64,000 nt of DNA, from contig OY992837.1 of the NCBI GenBank assembly GCA_963921425.1, positions 20,786,630 to 20,850,629 of the forward strand. Reading direction: 5' to 3'. Shown piece by piece: positions 12,347 to 23,134 of the stretch (position 1 is the stretch's first letter; every line of letters starts with the position of its first letter). A program made the position numbers and the translations under genes. The notes beneath the pieces are model-generated. The model worked only from the letters and a program-made list of their open reading frames with translations. It did not search any database and was not told the origin of the DNA. The DNA is from Dryas octopetala (taxonomy: Eukaryota > Streptophyta > Magnoliopsida > Rosales > Rosaceae).

Positions 12347-12559
12347 CACTACAAGAAAAACCTTAATATATATATCAGTGATAAACCGATATCTATTTAG
12401 GTTTCCAACCGATATATTGAGTGCTGATATCTATTCTCCCATATTACATATCGGTTATACACTGATGTCTATACTATATTAGATATCGTATTTGTTTGAT
12501 AATCTGATATCATATATAACCAACGATATCGAATTTAAACATTTCTGATATCTTAAAAA

Positions 12560-12890
12560 CTAAATTCCGATATATAACATACTTATTATATCGTTATTTT
12601 TTTCAAACTGATATAAACAATATATTCAATATCGTTTTGGTAATGAAAATCTGATATAAAAAATATATAACATATCGTTTTTGTAATTAAAATCTGATAT
12701 AAAAAGATATATAACATATCGTTTTTGTACTTAAATCTGATATAAAAAGATATATAATATATCATTTTTGTACCTAAAATCTGATATAAAAGTATACTTT
12801 AGATATCGGTTTTTTGTTTTTTAAATGATATTGAAACTCTATTCCTTATCGTTGCTTTTTTATATAATCTGATATGTAATCCAAAGTAAA
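12560..12890. repeat. Left subterminal repeat array of CACTA element A
   Basis: Units of about 60 bp of the form CTGATATAAAAAGATATATAA plus CATATCGTTTTTGTA recur four to five times with drift. The same GATAT/ATATCGG motifs occur in inverted orientation near the right end (18110-18300). Confidence 0.75.
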
Positions 12891-13297
12891 CTTTTGGTAT
12901 GGATAGAAATTGATAGGCAGCATCCACACAACAATTAGTCAACTTCTAAAGTAATCCAACTTCAATTCTTTCATTCATATAAATTAATCCAACATCCAAA
13001 GAGTAATCAAGTTAACAAAAATAAATTACAAATCCATCTAAAAATATGGATAGCCCTCATCAATGCATGTATACCCCAAAATCACTATTCTATCTCCATA
13101 AGCACCTTCACAAAATCCATCTCTAGATCCTAAACACTGCCAACATGTACAAAATAATTAAGGCATGGCAGTGATGCAGCTAGGCCAAAATTTTGCCTAC
13201 ACAAAAGATTGGAATGTCAACTAGGTAGTATCTTCATATCCACAAAATGCTCAAAAAGGTACCAACAGATAATACAACACCCATATATTGTTCCAAC

Positions 13298-14041
13298 CAT
13301 TTCTGCAGCAACATCAGCAAGCACAAGGCCAGCAGCACCAGCTCCAGCAATCTGTTTTTTCACAAAGGGATCACGAAACATGGAAAACCATAAAACTTGT
13401 AGATGGAAAATGCAGAGAAAACATATTACAATATCTTCCAAGTTCTATGCAAAAGTAGCCTAACTTCAAGTGCAACACCCGGTTTAAGCCAAAAAATATA
13501 TACTTTAGATCAGAATAATTCCAAGTTAGTCACACGAAAATCACAAACTAAATCCCGTCCTCTGTTAAGTACAGAAGCTTATATATTAAAAACTATTGAT
13601 ATATCACAGAGATTGCTTTCTAAAAACTATAGATTGCGGCAAGGGCATTAAGTGCATTAATAACATGAAACATATATATACTGAAATAAGATTTGTATCA
13701 GTTGGCAGCAATCAATGTAAAATTTGAAATACATGACAAGGAGAATATTGAAGTTCAAAAAAACCCAAGCATAAATCATAAACACAAACCAAACAGCCAC
13801 ATGCACAACAATCAAAAGTCGAATCAAATTCAATTAAAAAGAATGAAATCATCAATATTAGACCAAAACCAACATATCTTGAAAACTATCAGAAATTTTA
13901 TAGCTTGAAAACTATTAGAAACATTATAAGCATCCCAGTGCCAGAGGCACGAAGCCAAGCCAACTGAGGGGCTGAATCAAATGTCCATGAAGGATAAGCA
14001 ACATAAGTATATGAACCCTCTTCTACAAGCCTAAGTTCCAG
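13298..14041 (-). pseudogene. Captured exons of an unrecognised gene in CACTA A
   Basis: Two protein-like exons lie on the minus strand. One (13395 down to 13298, 98 nt) has a TCTACAAG acceptor, encodes FRDPFVKKQIAGAGAAGLVL followed by ADVAAEM, and ends at a GT donor. The other starts at 14041 after an ACATGCAG acceptor and encodes LELRLVEEGSYTYVAYPSW, then TFDSAPQLAWLRASGTGM. Neither continues the ARIA C-terminus that would be expected after the exon at 14286-14410, so they probably come from another gene. I do not recognise it. The Gly/Ala-rich first exon could be membrane-associated, but this is inference. Confidence 0.5.
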
Positions 14042-14285
14042 CTGCATGTATAGAGAATAAAGTCCAACAATCAATTATTTGCTTGTAAAACCACATAATT
14101 ACATCACTGTGCTTTAAATGTCATAAGTTGAAATCAGTCAGGTTCCACATTTTCTGTTAAAGACTCAGTGCAACACCCAAGACATTGCAAACTTTCTAGA
14201 TTTTTTTGCAAAAAGAAAATTTAGTTTAATCTGCATAGGAAGAGAAATTATTTGAATAAGAACGAAAGGTTGGAGAAGCACATAC

Positions 14286-16965
14286 CCTGGTCTAGCACTC
14301 AACTTCTCAAACTGTTCCAAAATAAATAAAATGCATGTGTGCCTTAATGACATTGCATGGAAGGCTTCTGAAAGTTCATACATGTTCGAAACATTCTCCA
14401 ATGAAATGTCCTAAGTCAACAAATGAAATCGTAAATAGGCAGCCAGCTTTTTTGATTCAGAAGCAGGACATGCAGAGAGAGAGAGAGTGCTAGCTCACCT
14501 GTGCTATTGTATACTCACAAAGCCGCTTGAGTCCCTCCAAAAGATACTGATCTGCAGCTCTGAGGAGATCTTGAGCAATATCCAAAGTAATGTCTACCGA
14601 TCCAGTGTATATAAATCTGTTCATAGTCAAAAGTCTCTGAATCATCAAAGCTCACCAGACAGCTTTTGCAAAACAAGAAAACACACGCTTCACTTTATCT
14701 TTACCTCATCATCAACTCGAAAACCTCTCATCTAATATTTGGTATCTCTATGTCCCTTGCATCCTTCTCCTGTAACAAGTTACTGGAAATTATAAAGATA
14801 TGCATACTATTGAACATCAAGACATCCTTTCTACTTTGTAATGTGCACTTTAGTGTTTATTGGATACTACTGGAATAACAACACCCCCCCCCCCCAAAAA
14901 AAAAAAAAAAAGGGGGGGCGAAACATGGGAGGCTAAGGGGAAAACATGCAGACGCTCACCCGGTAACCACCATCGAACATAGCACGAAACGCAGCTGAAG
15001 AAGCAAGGAGGCAGATTCTGTGAGCATAGAACCGCCGACCTGCAGTTGGTGAGTGAAGCAATCAAACATTTAGGTCCTTTATGCTAACAATTACAAACAC
15101 ACTAATGCTCCTCTATGATAACTAATATAACATAAGTAGGAATAACTTGAACGAAAATAAACGATTTATACCTTCAACTAAAAATGTAACATCGGACAGT
15201 GTAGGGTTGTTTACATATTGCTCCCTTAGATAGACCTGCAGGAAGATTTATCCACCATCATAGGCAATTCATACTAAATACATGCTTAATGCTTAAGATG
15301 ACAGCACTTTTAAATGCAGACAAGCAACCACAGAATGGGCACTCTGAATTTGGTTATTTTGTCGAGAATATATTTAGATAACATTTACGTATGTGGATTT
15401 GAAATGAAGGATTTGGATTCAACTCCTTATATTTTGATACTTATTGTTATGGATTGAAAAGAGTACTCCGTATTTCAGTTCTTTAAAGAGTGGATTTGGA
15501 TGTCAACTTTTTCTTGAGTATTTGATATCCTCCCTACCAAACTATGAATCGACAAAAGAAAAAATGAAAAAGAAAATAGAAACTAACAACTTGAATGGTT
15601 TGGAGCAACAAAACATGTATTCTGCCACCAAGTTGACCCCTTATAGCATGTCCAAAAACATAAGAATTCAATATATATACCAAAAGCATGAAAAAACCAG
15701 CCCCTATTAGAAAGCACCCCAACCTGTGGTATTGGAGATGGGGGAGCTGCATCCACAGGAGAAAGAGTCATGGCTTTATTGGCCAACTTGTACAGAGCCA
15801 TAGCACCATCAAGTTGCTGTTTATGGCTATTAGAACCAAGAAGTGCAAGAAGCAACTCCAACCCTGCTAAACAATATGTTAAATATATCAGCTAACTCCA
15901 AACCAGCATAAATATAATAAAGAATATAAGTTTCTATGCAAAAGAACAACATGAACAAAATAGATTGAGATACAGAAAATATGACATGCCATTGTTATCA
16001 ATGAATATTGTCCTCAGATCATCTGGGGAACAAAGATGAGCAAAAGCCAAAGCAACTCGTCTTTGAACAACCCTCTCCGCCACACGCATCAAATATAACA
16101 AATGGGACAAAACCTACATTAAGAAAGAGTGGGTGTGAGAGATAGAGATAGAGAGAGAGAGAGAGAGATTGAAAAATAAATTCTCCATCCTGCAGCTTCT
16201 GAACACCTCCAACCCTAATAAAATCGAACACATTATCCTAGCGGAGGAAATGAATAAACAAAATAAGATCACATTAAAATGGTGATAAAAGTTGACCCAA
16301 TTTATATATAGCATTCATTCCACAAGTTCATGACAGTTCATTAATTATACCATACCTCATTATCTGCAAGGCCATAAAGAGTAAAAGCAGGATTATGTTG
16401 CAGAGACCCATTTTTTGAATCAAGAAGCTTCAGCAATGGCAATAAACCACCATTATGAGCAATACCAGCTTGGTTGTGTGCATCCTGAATTTGCAAATAC
16501 TTGAAGCAATTATTACCAAAGAAAGTAGCATGTGAAAAGAGAGAAAAGGAATATTTCAATAATAAATCAAGATTAATGCATTGGATTGCACTATCAGGAA
16601 CCTGAAGACAGTAAGTGATTGAAAAAAATTCCTCAAGATTTAAATTTTAGAACTTCTGCTCAAATGTACTAACAAATGGCCCATAAATTCATATTTGTTT
16701 CTAGAAGAACATGGAATAAGTCCATCTACGGTTATTTAAATTCTTAGCACAAAATCAAAAGTCAGCCTTAGCAGATAGAACCCGTTCAATGGCATGAAGA
16801 CACTGGTCCCACACTAAATTTTTCAATATTGGCCAAGACCTGTGATTTAAACAAAACAAAATATGAAGAAATATTAACCTGTGCCAATCTCCCCAATGCA
16901 AATGCCGACATCTCCCTCAGTTGTACATCTGGGGATTGAAGCATCTCAACCCCATGGTTGAAACC
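14286..16965 (-). pseudogene. ARIA-like ARM-repeat/BTB gene fragment captured by CACTA A
   Basis: Ten exon pieces on the minus strand, in the right order and with mostly intact splice sites, match the plant ARM repeat protein interacting with ABF2 (ARIA) family. Approximate positions:
- 16965-16879: SPDVQLREMSAFALGRLAQ.
- 16484-16356: AGIAHNGGLLPLLKLLDS.
- 16237-16169: FDFIRVGGVQKLQDGEF.
- 16113-15990: HLCSPDDLRTIFIDNN.
- 15863-15724: NKAMTLSPVDAAPPSP.
- 15235-15171: NNPTLSDVTFLVEG.
- 15039-14960: RRFYAHRICLLASS.
- 14769-14705: EKDARDIEIPNIR.
- 14616-14499: TGSVDITLDIAQDLLRAADQ.
- 14410-14286: NVSNMYELSEAFHAMSLRH.

The family has N-terminal ARM repeats and a C-terminal BTB domain and takes part in ABA signalling as a putative E3 adaptor. 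Here the N-terminus, the end of one ARM exon (replaced by a GA tract near 16150) and the C-terminus are missing. A conserved Trp codon is TGA at 14728-14730, so this is a pseudogene fragment. Confidence 0.85.
16145..16168. repeat. (GA)n microsatellite truncating an ARM exon
   Basis: A short AG run sits exactly where the captured ARIA-like exon should continue after GEFIFQ, so repeat expansion or deletion has removed the rest of that exon and its donor. Confidence 0.7.
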
Positions 16966-18110
16966 TTAACTAAAGAACACATCATGTAAACATGGTTGAA
17001 ACCTTAACTAACCAACCAAATGCACCCTAAAAGAAAGATATACTCAGCAACAATTAAACCCAATTAACAACAAGACTGATTTGACTAAAGAATACAAATA
17101 GCAGCTTAGTTAAAACCCTATTTCAGCAAAGAAAACTGGAAAAGAAACCCTAAATTGTCAACACTAATTCCTAATTTAATTCGAACACAAAAATTAAACC
17201 CAGAAATAACTAGGTTTTTAGTAGCAACAAACTCACTGCACAACGGATTCCCAATTCTCAATTCAACATAAAAAAAAAAAAAAAATTATTTCCAAATTAG
17301 ACATTAAAACCTAAATCAGAAATACCTGGGGAAAACGAGTCGATTGAAGAACAAAATTTGAGGTGAGAGACGGCTGGGAGTGAGCGGGTAAGGTGGTTTT
17401 CGAGAAAGTGGGGAATAGGGAAGTGGATGAGAAAAACGAAAATGAATGAACAAACGAGACCCAAGCTCGCCATTCCAACAACTCATAAAAAGCCCGACCT
17501 GTCTCGGGCCCAAAGCTTTGGACTTGTCGTCATCCGACCTTCGAGCAGTGACACAGATCCATAGTGCTCCGCCCAATTTGCGGTACCCAAGCTTGCCATT
17601 CCAACGTTCTGCTGAGATCCAAGCTTCTGCCTCGAGAGGATGTCGTTCGACCTCCGACAACAGGTAATCGCAAAGCGTGATCCAATCTCCGAGCACCTAA
17701 GATCGCAAAGCCCAGCCCTTGGAATTAAGATCTGACCTCTATCTCGATGCCGCAATGCAAAAGCTTGAGCCAATCATGGCTGAGCTCGACCTCAACAATT
17801 AACGCCGAGTAACAATCAATTCTAGGAGGTTTGGAGAGGGCGAGACAAGAGAGAGCGAAGGGACTTCGACAGCAAGGGAGATCGGCAAGGAATAACGGTG
17901 GTGACGGTGTCGGTGGGGCGCGACAGCAAGGGTTTAGAGACACAGAGAGAGGGCGTTTGAGATAAGTCATAGAGATCAAGCAGAGAGAGGGAGAGGGCGT
18001 TTGAGATAAGTCAGAAAATAAGGACAGCGGGGGTGAAATGATAAGTGGAGGAGAGAGAGAGAGAGAGAGATAACGTGCTTTTTTATGTGGAAGGAGATAA
18101 CTTAAGTTAT
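16966..18110. other. CACTA A interior without recognised coding
   Basis: The first part is AT-rich. The segment 17440-17990 is distinctly GC-richer and contains an imperfect internal repeat (CCCAAGCTCGCCATTCCAAC near 17460 and CCAAGCTTGCCATTCCAAC near 17586). It may be the promoter or leader of a captured gene, but no protein family is recognised. Confidence 0.4.
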
Positions 18111-18310
18111 CAGTTAAAACTTTAGATATCGGTTTTTAAACAATTGTTAATCAAAATGGAAATTTAAGATATCGGAAAAAAAATTTGGTGATATGTTAAT
18201 GTGTTTAGATATCGTCTAAAAAATCAACCGATATGTAAAACTCTACAATATCGGTTTATGTAAAAACTGATATTAAACAAGTGATATCTATTACAGTTTT
18301 TCTTGTAGTG

Positions 18311-18480
18311 ACGTTCCTCTATTTGATTCCAGTTGTCATTCAAGTTTGGTCCATTTTCAGATGTTTGGCTACTCCAAAGTCAATAAATTCTAGTCGTGAA
18401 AGAGACAACAATTTTTTCTGTTACAAAGTTGATAAAATTCAAGCCCTAGAGTTAGTAAAAGATATCACAGCCTCTGCATT
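18311..18480 (-). pseudogene. Kinase pseudogene, part upstream of the CACTA A insertion
   Basis: On the minus strand, just before the CACTA end, the sequence reads FIDFGVAKHLKMDQT, then a stop, then MTTGIK. This is a kinase DFG motif and activation-loop start (consensus K-I-S-D-F-G-L-A-K...T-x-T-G-I-R-G-T). It runs straight into TKGYVAPE at 12346 if the CACTA element is removed. The residues further upstream are badly decayed. The reading depends on the two flanks joining, which they do within a few bases. Confidence 0.65.
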
Positions 18481-20328
18481 TGAATGAAATGCATAGATGA
18501 TATAAAACCAAACAAAGCAAGAAATCTTACAAAATACTAGGGGAAAAAAAAAAAAAAAAACTCCATCTCACAACCCAATAGTCAAAGAATTTACCAAGCA
18601 TTTAACCTAAATTAGCAAGAAAGATGAAAAAAATATTAGAAAAAAAAAAAAAACCCATCTCATAAAGCAACTCACCAAGAATTTAACCTAAATTGATCAA
18701 CCTTCATTTAACTATTATGTTCTAGGGTTTATTATATTTATATATCTCAATTATACACTATTTTTTAATTTGGTATCTCAAGTTTAAAAAATTACATTAG
18801 AATACCTCAATTATAACATCTCGTCAACTACGTACTCTCGTTACTCTGGCCATCAAAAAATCCATTAATTATTGATGTGGTAATGACATGGCGCACCAAA
18901 CCCCACTAAGTATTGATTTGGTTTTTAAATATAGCCACTTGAATAAAAAATAATAAAAAACTTATAAAATCTTTAAAAATGATATAAAATATCAAAAGAA
19001 ATAATTGAATTTAATAATTAAAAAAAAAAAGCCCACCAACCCGCAACCCCCAAACCCTCCTCCCTCAGTCCCTCCCCCTCCCTAGCGTCGACCACTCATC
19101 AAATATAGGAGAAGCAATAGGATCATCAGAAGCGTCTTGTTGCTGGTTGTCGGAGTCGCATCATTGATCGTCGTCAAAGTCCATTGGTGAAACCTTAGGC
19201 TGAAGCTTAGCATGCAATAGAGGAATATGAACTTCACAGGTGGTAGTGTGAGAATTATTTTTAACTTTCGAGTTTCGAAGTAAAAGTGATATTAAACCAA
19301 AAGAATAGGTGTGGCACTGTGGCCTGATTATTGGTCCACACAGTAGCTGCTCAATGGAAAGTGAGGCCTAAGGCGAAACTATACAGAGGCTTTCCAAATA
19401 TATTATTCAAAAAATCAGCCTTTAGGCTTGCTTCTTTTAGTTTTAGACGAGAGATATTACAAAGAATGAGAGAAAAGGAAAAAAACCGGCAGATCACAAT
19501 GTACAAATGAAATAGATGCGAGATGTCCCCGAAAACAATTCATGAAGCACTTTTTTTTAGTAGAAAGCCTAAGGGAATAAAAAAATAAAAAGTCTCACTA
19601 ACAAATAATGAAGAATCTCACACCTAAACATTAAATAAGAAAGTAAAAAACCTCTTTTAAAATTTTGAGACCTAATTGGCTAATTATAAATATTTTAAGT
19701 TTTTTTTTTTTAATAGTGTGTCAAATACTTTCAATATGAGGCCCTAGGCACAGGCCTTGCTTGCCTTATGCTTGAGCCGGCACTATTTTCAAAATTTTTA
19801 GACCTAATTGGCTAATTATAAATATTTTAATTTTTTTTTTTTAATAATGTGTCAAATACTTTCAATATGAGGACTCCTTCAACATGAGGCCCTAGGCACA
19901 GGCCTTGCTTGCCTTATGCTTGAGCCGGCACTGGGTCCACATCAATTATCGAGGACAAACAAGTGACCCAAAAAAAAAAAGCTGGGGGATCCAATTATTG
20001 TTTTTTTCGTACTCAGTAAATTTTATTGACTGATGAGAGAGAGGAACCACAAATGCAAGGAGACAAGTGGGTATGTAATAGCGGAGCACTCGAGGACGTG
20101 AATAGTCCAGAACTGAAAAGCAAAATATAGTCAACAACCATATAATTATATATATTAATTGTATAATCTTTTTCCCACATGTCTATGCCTTGAGCTGTGC
20201 AACCTAGCAAGTTGGAAAGATTATAATATATGAGACCATGGGGTATTAAACAGACGTGTACAGCAGATCCAAGAGATTCATTTGGAAGTTTGAGCAGCAG
20301 CAGAGCAGCCCGATAAAGATCATCATCA
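18481..20328. other. Non-coding region upstream of the SDR gene
   Basis: A-rich, with several A-tracts and no supportable exon. It contains a two-copy tandem duplication (about 19669-19935). The stretch immediately before 20329 would hold the SDR promoter and leader. A TATA-like AATTATATATATTAATT lies near 20143-20159, but I would not fix a start site. Confidence 0.4.
19669..19935. repeat. Two-copy tandem duplication, period about 132 bp
   Basis: GACCTAATTGGCTAATTATA begins copies at 19669 and 19801, and both end in GCTTGAGCCGGCACT. The second copy has an extra segment of about 18 bp (GACTCCTTCAACATGAG). Confidence 0.85.
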
Positions 20329-21231
20329 ATGTCTAAGCCAAGGTACTTAATCAACAATTGCATTAATGTTCTTAATTTCTTAGCAGCTAGCTTATTAGAT
20401 CTTCAAAATGTTAATAGGTTGGAGGGCAAGGTGGTCCTTATCACAGGTGCAGCTGGTGGGATTGGTGAGGCGGCAGCGAGACTTTTCGCCGCGAATGGAG
20501 CCTCTGTTGTTGTTGCTGATATTCAAGACGAATTGGGTCACCAAGTTGTTGCCTCAATAGGCTCAGAGAGAGTGAGTTACTGCCACTGCGATGTAAGAGA
20601 CGAAACCCAAGTCGAGCAAACAGTGAACTACACCTTGCAAAAATATGGCAGCCTAGATGTTCTGTTTAGCAATGCTGGCATTATGGGCCCAATGGGTGGC
20701 ATACTAGAGCTTGACATTGAAGGCTTCGACAACACAATGGCCACAAATGTTCGCGGAGTTGCTGCAACAATCAAGCATGTGGCTCGAGCCATGGTTGCTC
20801 GAAACATACGAGGGTCTATCATATGCACCACAAGCGTGGCGGCTTCTCTAGGAGGCTCAGCTCCACATGCTTACACAACTTCAAAGCATGCTCTGGTGGG
20901 TCTGGTTAGAGCAGCTTGTAGTGAGCTTGGTGGGTATGGGATTCGAGTCAATAGCGTTTCCCCATTTGGAGTTGCGACCCATCTTTCATGTAAAGCTTAC
21001 AATGTGAAACCAGATCAGGTTGAAGCCAATAGCTCTGCCATAGCCAACTTGAAGGGCATTGTGTTGAAGGCTAAGCATATTGCAGAGGCTGCTCTATTTC
21101 TTGCTACAGATGAATCGGCCTACGTCAGTGGACACAACTTGGTTGTTGATGGAGGCTTCACGGTGGTTGATCACAGTTTTTCAGCCATTAAAACTGCGCT
21201 TTCTGGTCGCTCAAGCAGCCACCTCTTTTAA
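20329..21231 (+). CDS. Short-chain dehydrogenase/reductase (SDR110C, secoisolariciresinol dehydrogenase-like)
   Basis: This is a classical NAD(P)-dependent oxidoreductase. It is best read as two exons, 20329-20342 and 20418-21231, joined across a 75-bp AT-rich GT-AG intron. The spliced protein has 275 aa and starts MSKPRLEGKVVLITGAAGGI, as family members do. The unspliced frame is also open (300 aa) because 75 is a multiple of three, but it inserts 25 atypical residues.

Visible motifs (spliced numbering) are TGAAGGIG at 14-21, Asp39 at the end of beta-2 (favours NAD over NADP), NAG at 90-92, Asn115, Ser144, and the catalytic Tyr157 and Lys161 in YTTSK. The C-terminal part has the SVSPFGVAT segment and SGHNLVVDGG. 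Relatives oxidise small secondary alcohols in lignan, terpenoid or hormone metabolism; the substrate cannot be told from sequence. It stands alone and all key residues are present, so it is probably functional. Confidence 0.9.
   Translation: MSKPRYLINNCINVLNFLAASLLDLQNVNRLEGKVVLITGAAGGIGEAAARLFAANGASVVVADIQDELGHQVVASIGSERVSYCHCDVRDETQVEQTVNYTLQKYGSLDVLFSNAGIMGPMGGILELDIEGFDNTMATNVRGVAATIKHVARAMVARNIRGSIICTTSVAASLGGSAPHAYTTSKHALVGLVRAACSELGGYGIRVNSVSPFGVATHLSCKAYNVKPDQVEANSSAIANLKGIVLKAKHIAEAALFLATDESAYVSGHNLVVDGGFTVVDHSFSAIKTALSGRSSSHLF
20343..20417 (+). other. 75-bp phase-2 intron in the SDR gene
   Basis: The GT donor follows CCAAG (AG|GTACTTAATC) and the acceptor is TTAATAG before GTTGGAGGGC. 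Removal restores the family's usual start (Lys-Pro-Arg-Leu-Glu-Gly-Lys). The segment is about 75% AT, unlike the exon that follows. Retention keeps the frame open. Confidence 0.75.
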
Positions 21232-21246
21232 TGCATAGTTGGCGTT

Positions 21247-21548
21247 TATTATTATTAAACAGAATTTTATGTGGAAGTCAAACCTTGTTACCAGTATTTC
21301 CCATGTGCATTTTCCTTGTAATCTGCAATGTTATCTTTTTTTTATTATTATTAAACAGAATTTTATGTGGAAGTCAAACCTTGTTACCAGTGTTTCCCAT
21401 GTGCATTTTCCTTGTAATCTGCAATGTTATCTTTTTTTTATTATTATTATTATTATTATTAAACAGAATTTTATGTGGAAGTCAAACCTTGTTACCAGTG
21501 TTTCCCATGTGCATTTTCCTAGTAATCTGCAATGTTATCTTTTTTCTA
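21247..21548. repeat. Threefold tandem repeat directly 3' of the SDR gene
   Basis: A unit of about 96 bp containing AAACAGAATTTTATGTGGA and ending GCAATGTTATCTTTTTT occurs three times (the AAACAG block at 21257, 21353 and 21461). The third spacing is 12 bp longer through TTA-triplet expansion. It starts 16 bp after the stop codon, so the 3' UTR is probably triplicated. Reading frames across it merely repeat the same peptide. Confidence 0.9.
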
Positions 21549-21639
21549 TTTTTCACTTCATAAATCCATCAATCATGTATTCATGTCTCCCATTGTTCAA
21601 CCCTCCTTCCCCCATTATACCCTTACACCCTCTAATTTA

Positions 21640-23126
21640 AATTTCCTATTTATTTTAAGATTTTTTCTTAAAGCAATGATGTACAGTTTACAAATTCAAA
21701 AGAAATCCAAGATACAGTTAAGGTACATTGAATCATTAAGAACCATAATACAATTATCATTTATGAACCCCATTTAAATTGAGCGGTTTACCGTTTACCC
21801 ATGCAAGTTTGTTTGGTGTCTATTAGAGTTATGGATTAAAACTAGAAATGTATAGGCGTAGAAAAACAGTGTTCTAATTAAACTTGGAGGCCAACATTAT
21901 GCTAGTTAAACTTGGAACAACTACCGTAATGATAATATAGAAATCCAAACTTGATGCGAACAATCGTATGAGACTTCGTGAGGAATTGAACAAAATACAT
22001 TGCAGAGGGGACTAAAGGAAGAGAAATAGTGTCATGTTGCATATGCAAAGTGACAATCTTATTAAGTCAATAGCGTCATTACCAATTTATTAATTTGTTT
22101 TGTGTGGGGAAAATATTCCACGGCCCAGGTTTGTGGCCCAATTAATCAAATAAACTTATTTGGGGTTGAACTAGTTAGTGAAAATCCAATTGAGTTTGGG
22201 ATTGAGGTAAGCTCCATCCTGTCAGCAAGCAAGCCCAGAGTGTGGTTTTGACCATGTGGTTGAATGAAATATATGAACGTGGGCGTGGGAGGCAAGTAAC
22301 TCTGCGTGAACATCGGGATAGAAGACGCGTGAAGGGAGTTTACTTGCGCGTTATGCCGTAAACTTTATCCTTAAGAAATTGCGACTATAAATATGGAAGC
22401 AAAGTCATTTGGAAAGGTATGCAACTATGCAATCTACTCTTCCTGATCGAACATACAGTAACTAGAATAAATACTAACTTGAGCGTCAGAGTATTTTTTG
22501 CAAGTATCCCACCCTCTATCCAAAGCAAATCAAGATCCATCAAAAGGCAAAGATCTCAATTTTGAGATCCAAAGTTCGATTCCCAAGTTAACATTACCTG
22601 TGCCAAAAAATTCTTCTTCATAGATTTTTGGGTCCAACATTTTGTATTATAGTTCTAAGTAATGCTTGTTAGTGATTCCTTTATGTCTGTTATTTTGAAT
22701 ATAAAAGTAGGGTTGTTCTGTTTTTTTTTTTTTTGTTACTTTGAAGGTAAATGGGTTCAGGATTATTTGGACCCAAAGAATTGTTTACTTTACTAACTAC
22801 AAGATTAATGGAACCAGCCTTTTAGGCTGAGTTAGGCTGGGTCTTGAGAGTGGGGAGGATAGCGACTTAGTTGGACTAGGAATGAGAATTGGATGGGCTT
22901 GCAGTGGAATGGCTATACCAACTAAGAAAGTTACATTATAAAGAAAGTGGCTAGCTTAATTGGGGCTATTCAGCCCTCTTCATAGCTCCATTTGCCTTAT
23001 TCACAAAAAAAATAAAAAATAAAATAGAGAATTAGCTAGGGAAGATTTCATTTTCGGTTTGTGATCCTTACAGCAAACATAGTCATTATCATTTTCAATT
23101 AATTTGCTGCAAATTGAGAACTTATG
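21640..23126. other. Non-coding; tRNA-like B-box and A-rich tail fragments only
   Basis: No exon seen. Around 22545-22600, GAGATCCAAAGTTCGATTCC resembles a tRNA-type box B, a possible SINE relic. Around 22980-23030, a GC-balanced stretch ends in an A-rich tail (TTCACAAAAAAAATAAAAA), which could be a retroposon 3' end. Neither has supportable boundaries. Confidence 0.35.
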
Positions 23127-23134
23127 TATCAAGA

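Larger units (their letters stand above)
12347..18310. mobile_element. CACTA (En/Spm) element A, non-autonomous, carrying gene fragments
   Basis: The termini are CACTACAAGAAAAACC at 12347 and the inverse of CACTACAAGAAAAACT ending at 18310. Subterminal regions (12360-12890 and 18110-18300) are filled with AACCGATAT/ATATCGGTT-type repeats, some in tandem units of about 60 bp, as expected for transposase-binding arrays in CACTA elements. The 3-bp target duplication is not perfect: TGT on the left, ACG on the right. The 5-kb interior holds no transposase but carries host exons on the minus strand: an ARIA-like ARM/BTB gene and at least two exons of an unrecognised gene. It interrupts a receptor kinase pseudogene within the activation segment. 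Confidence 0.85.

Noticed and set aside
12560-12890. CRISPR-like repeat array
   Set aside because: Units are contiguous and drifting, lack unique spacers, and sit at the end of a CACTA element in a plant genome.
21231-21640. Two overlapping frames with a thrice-repeated peptide after the SDR gene
   Set aside because: Both frames are translations of the tandem DNA repeat in the 3' flank, with no start context and no homology.
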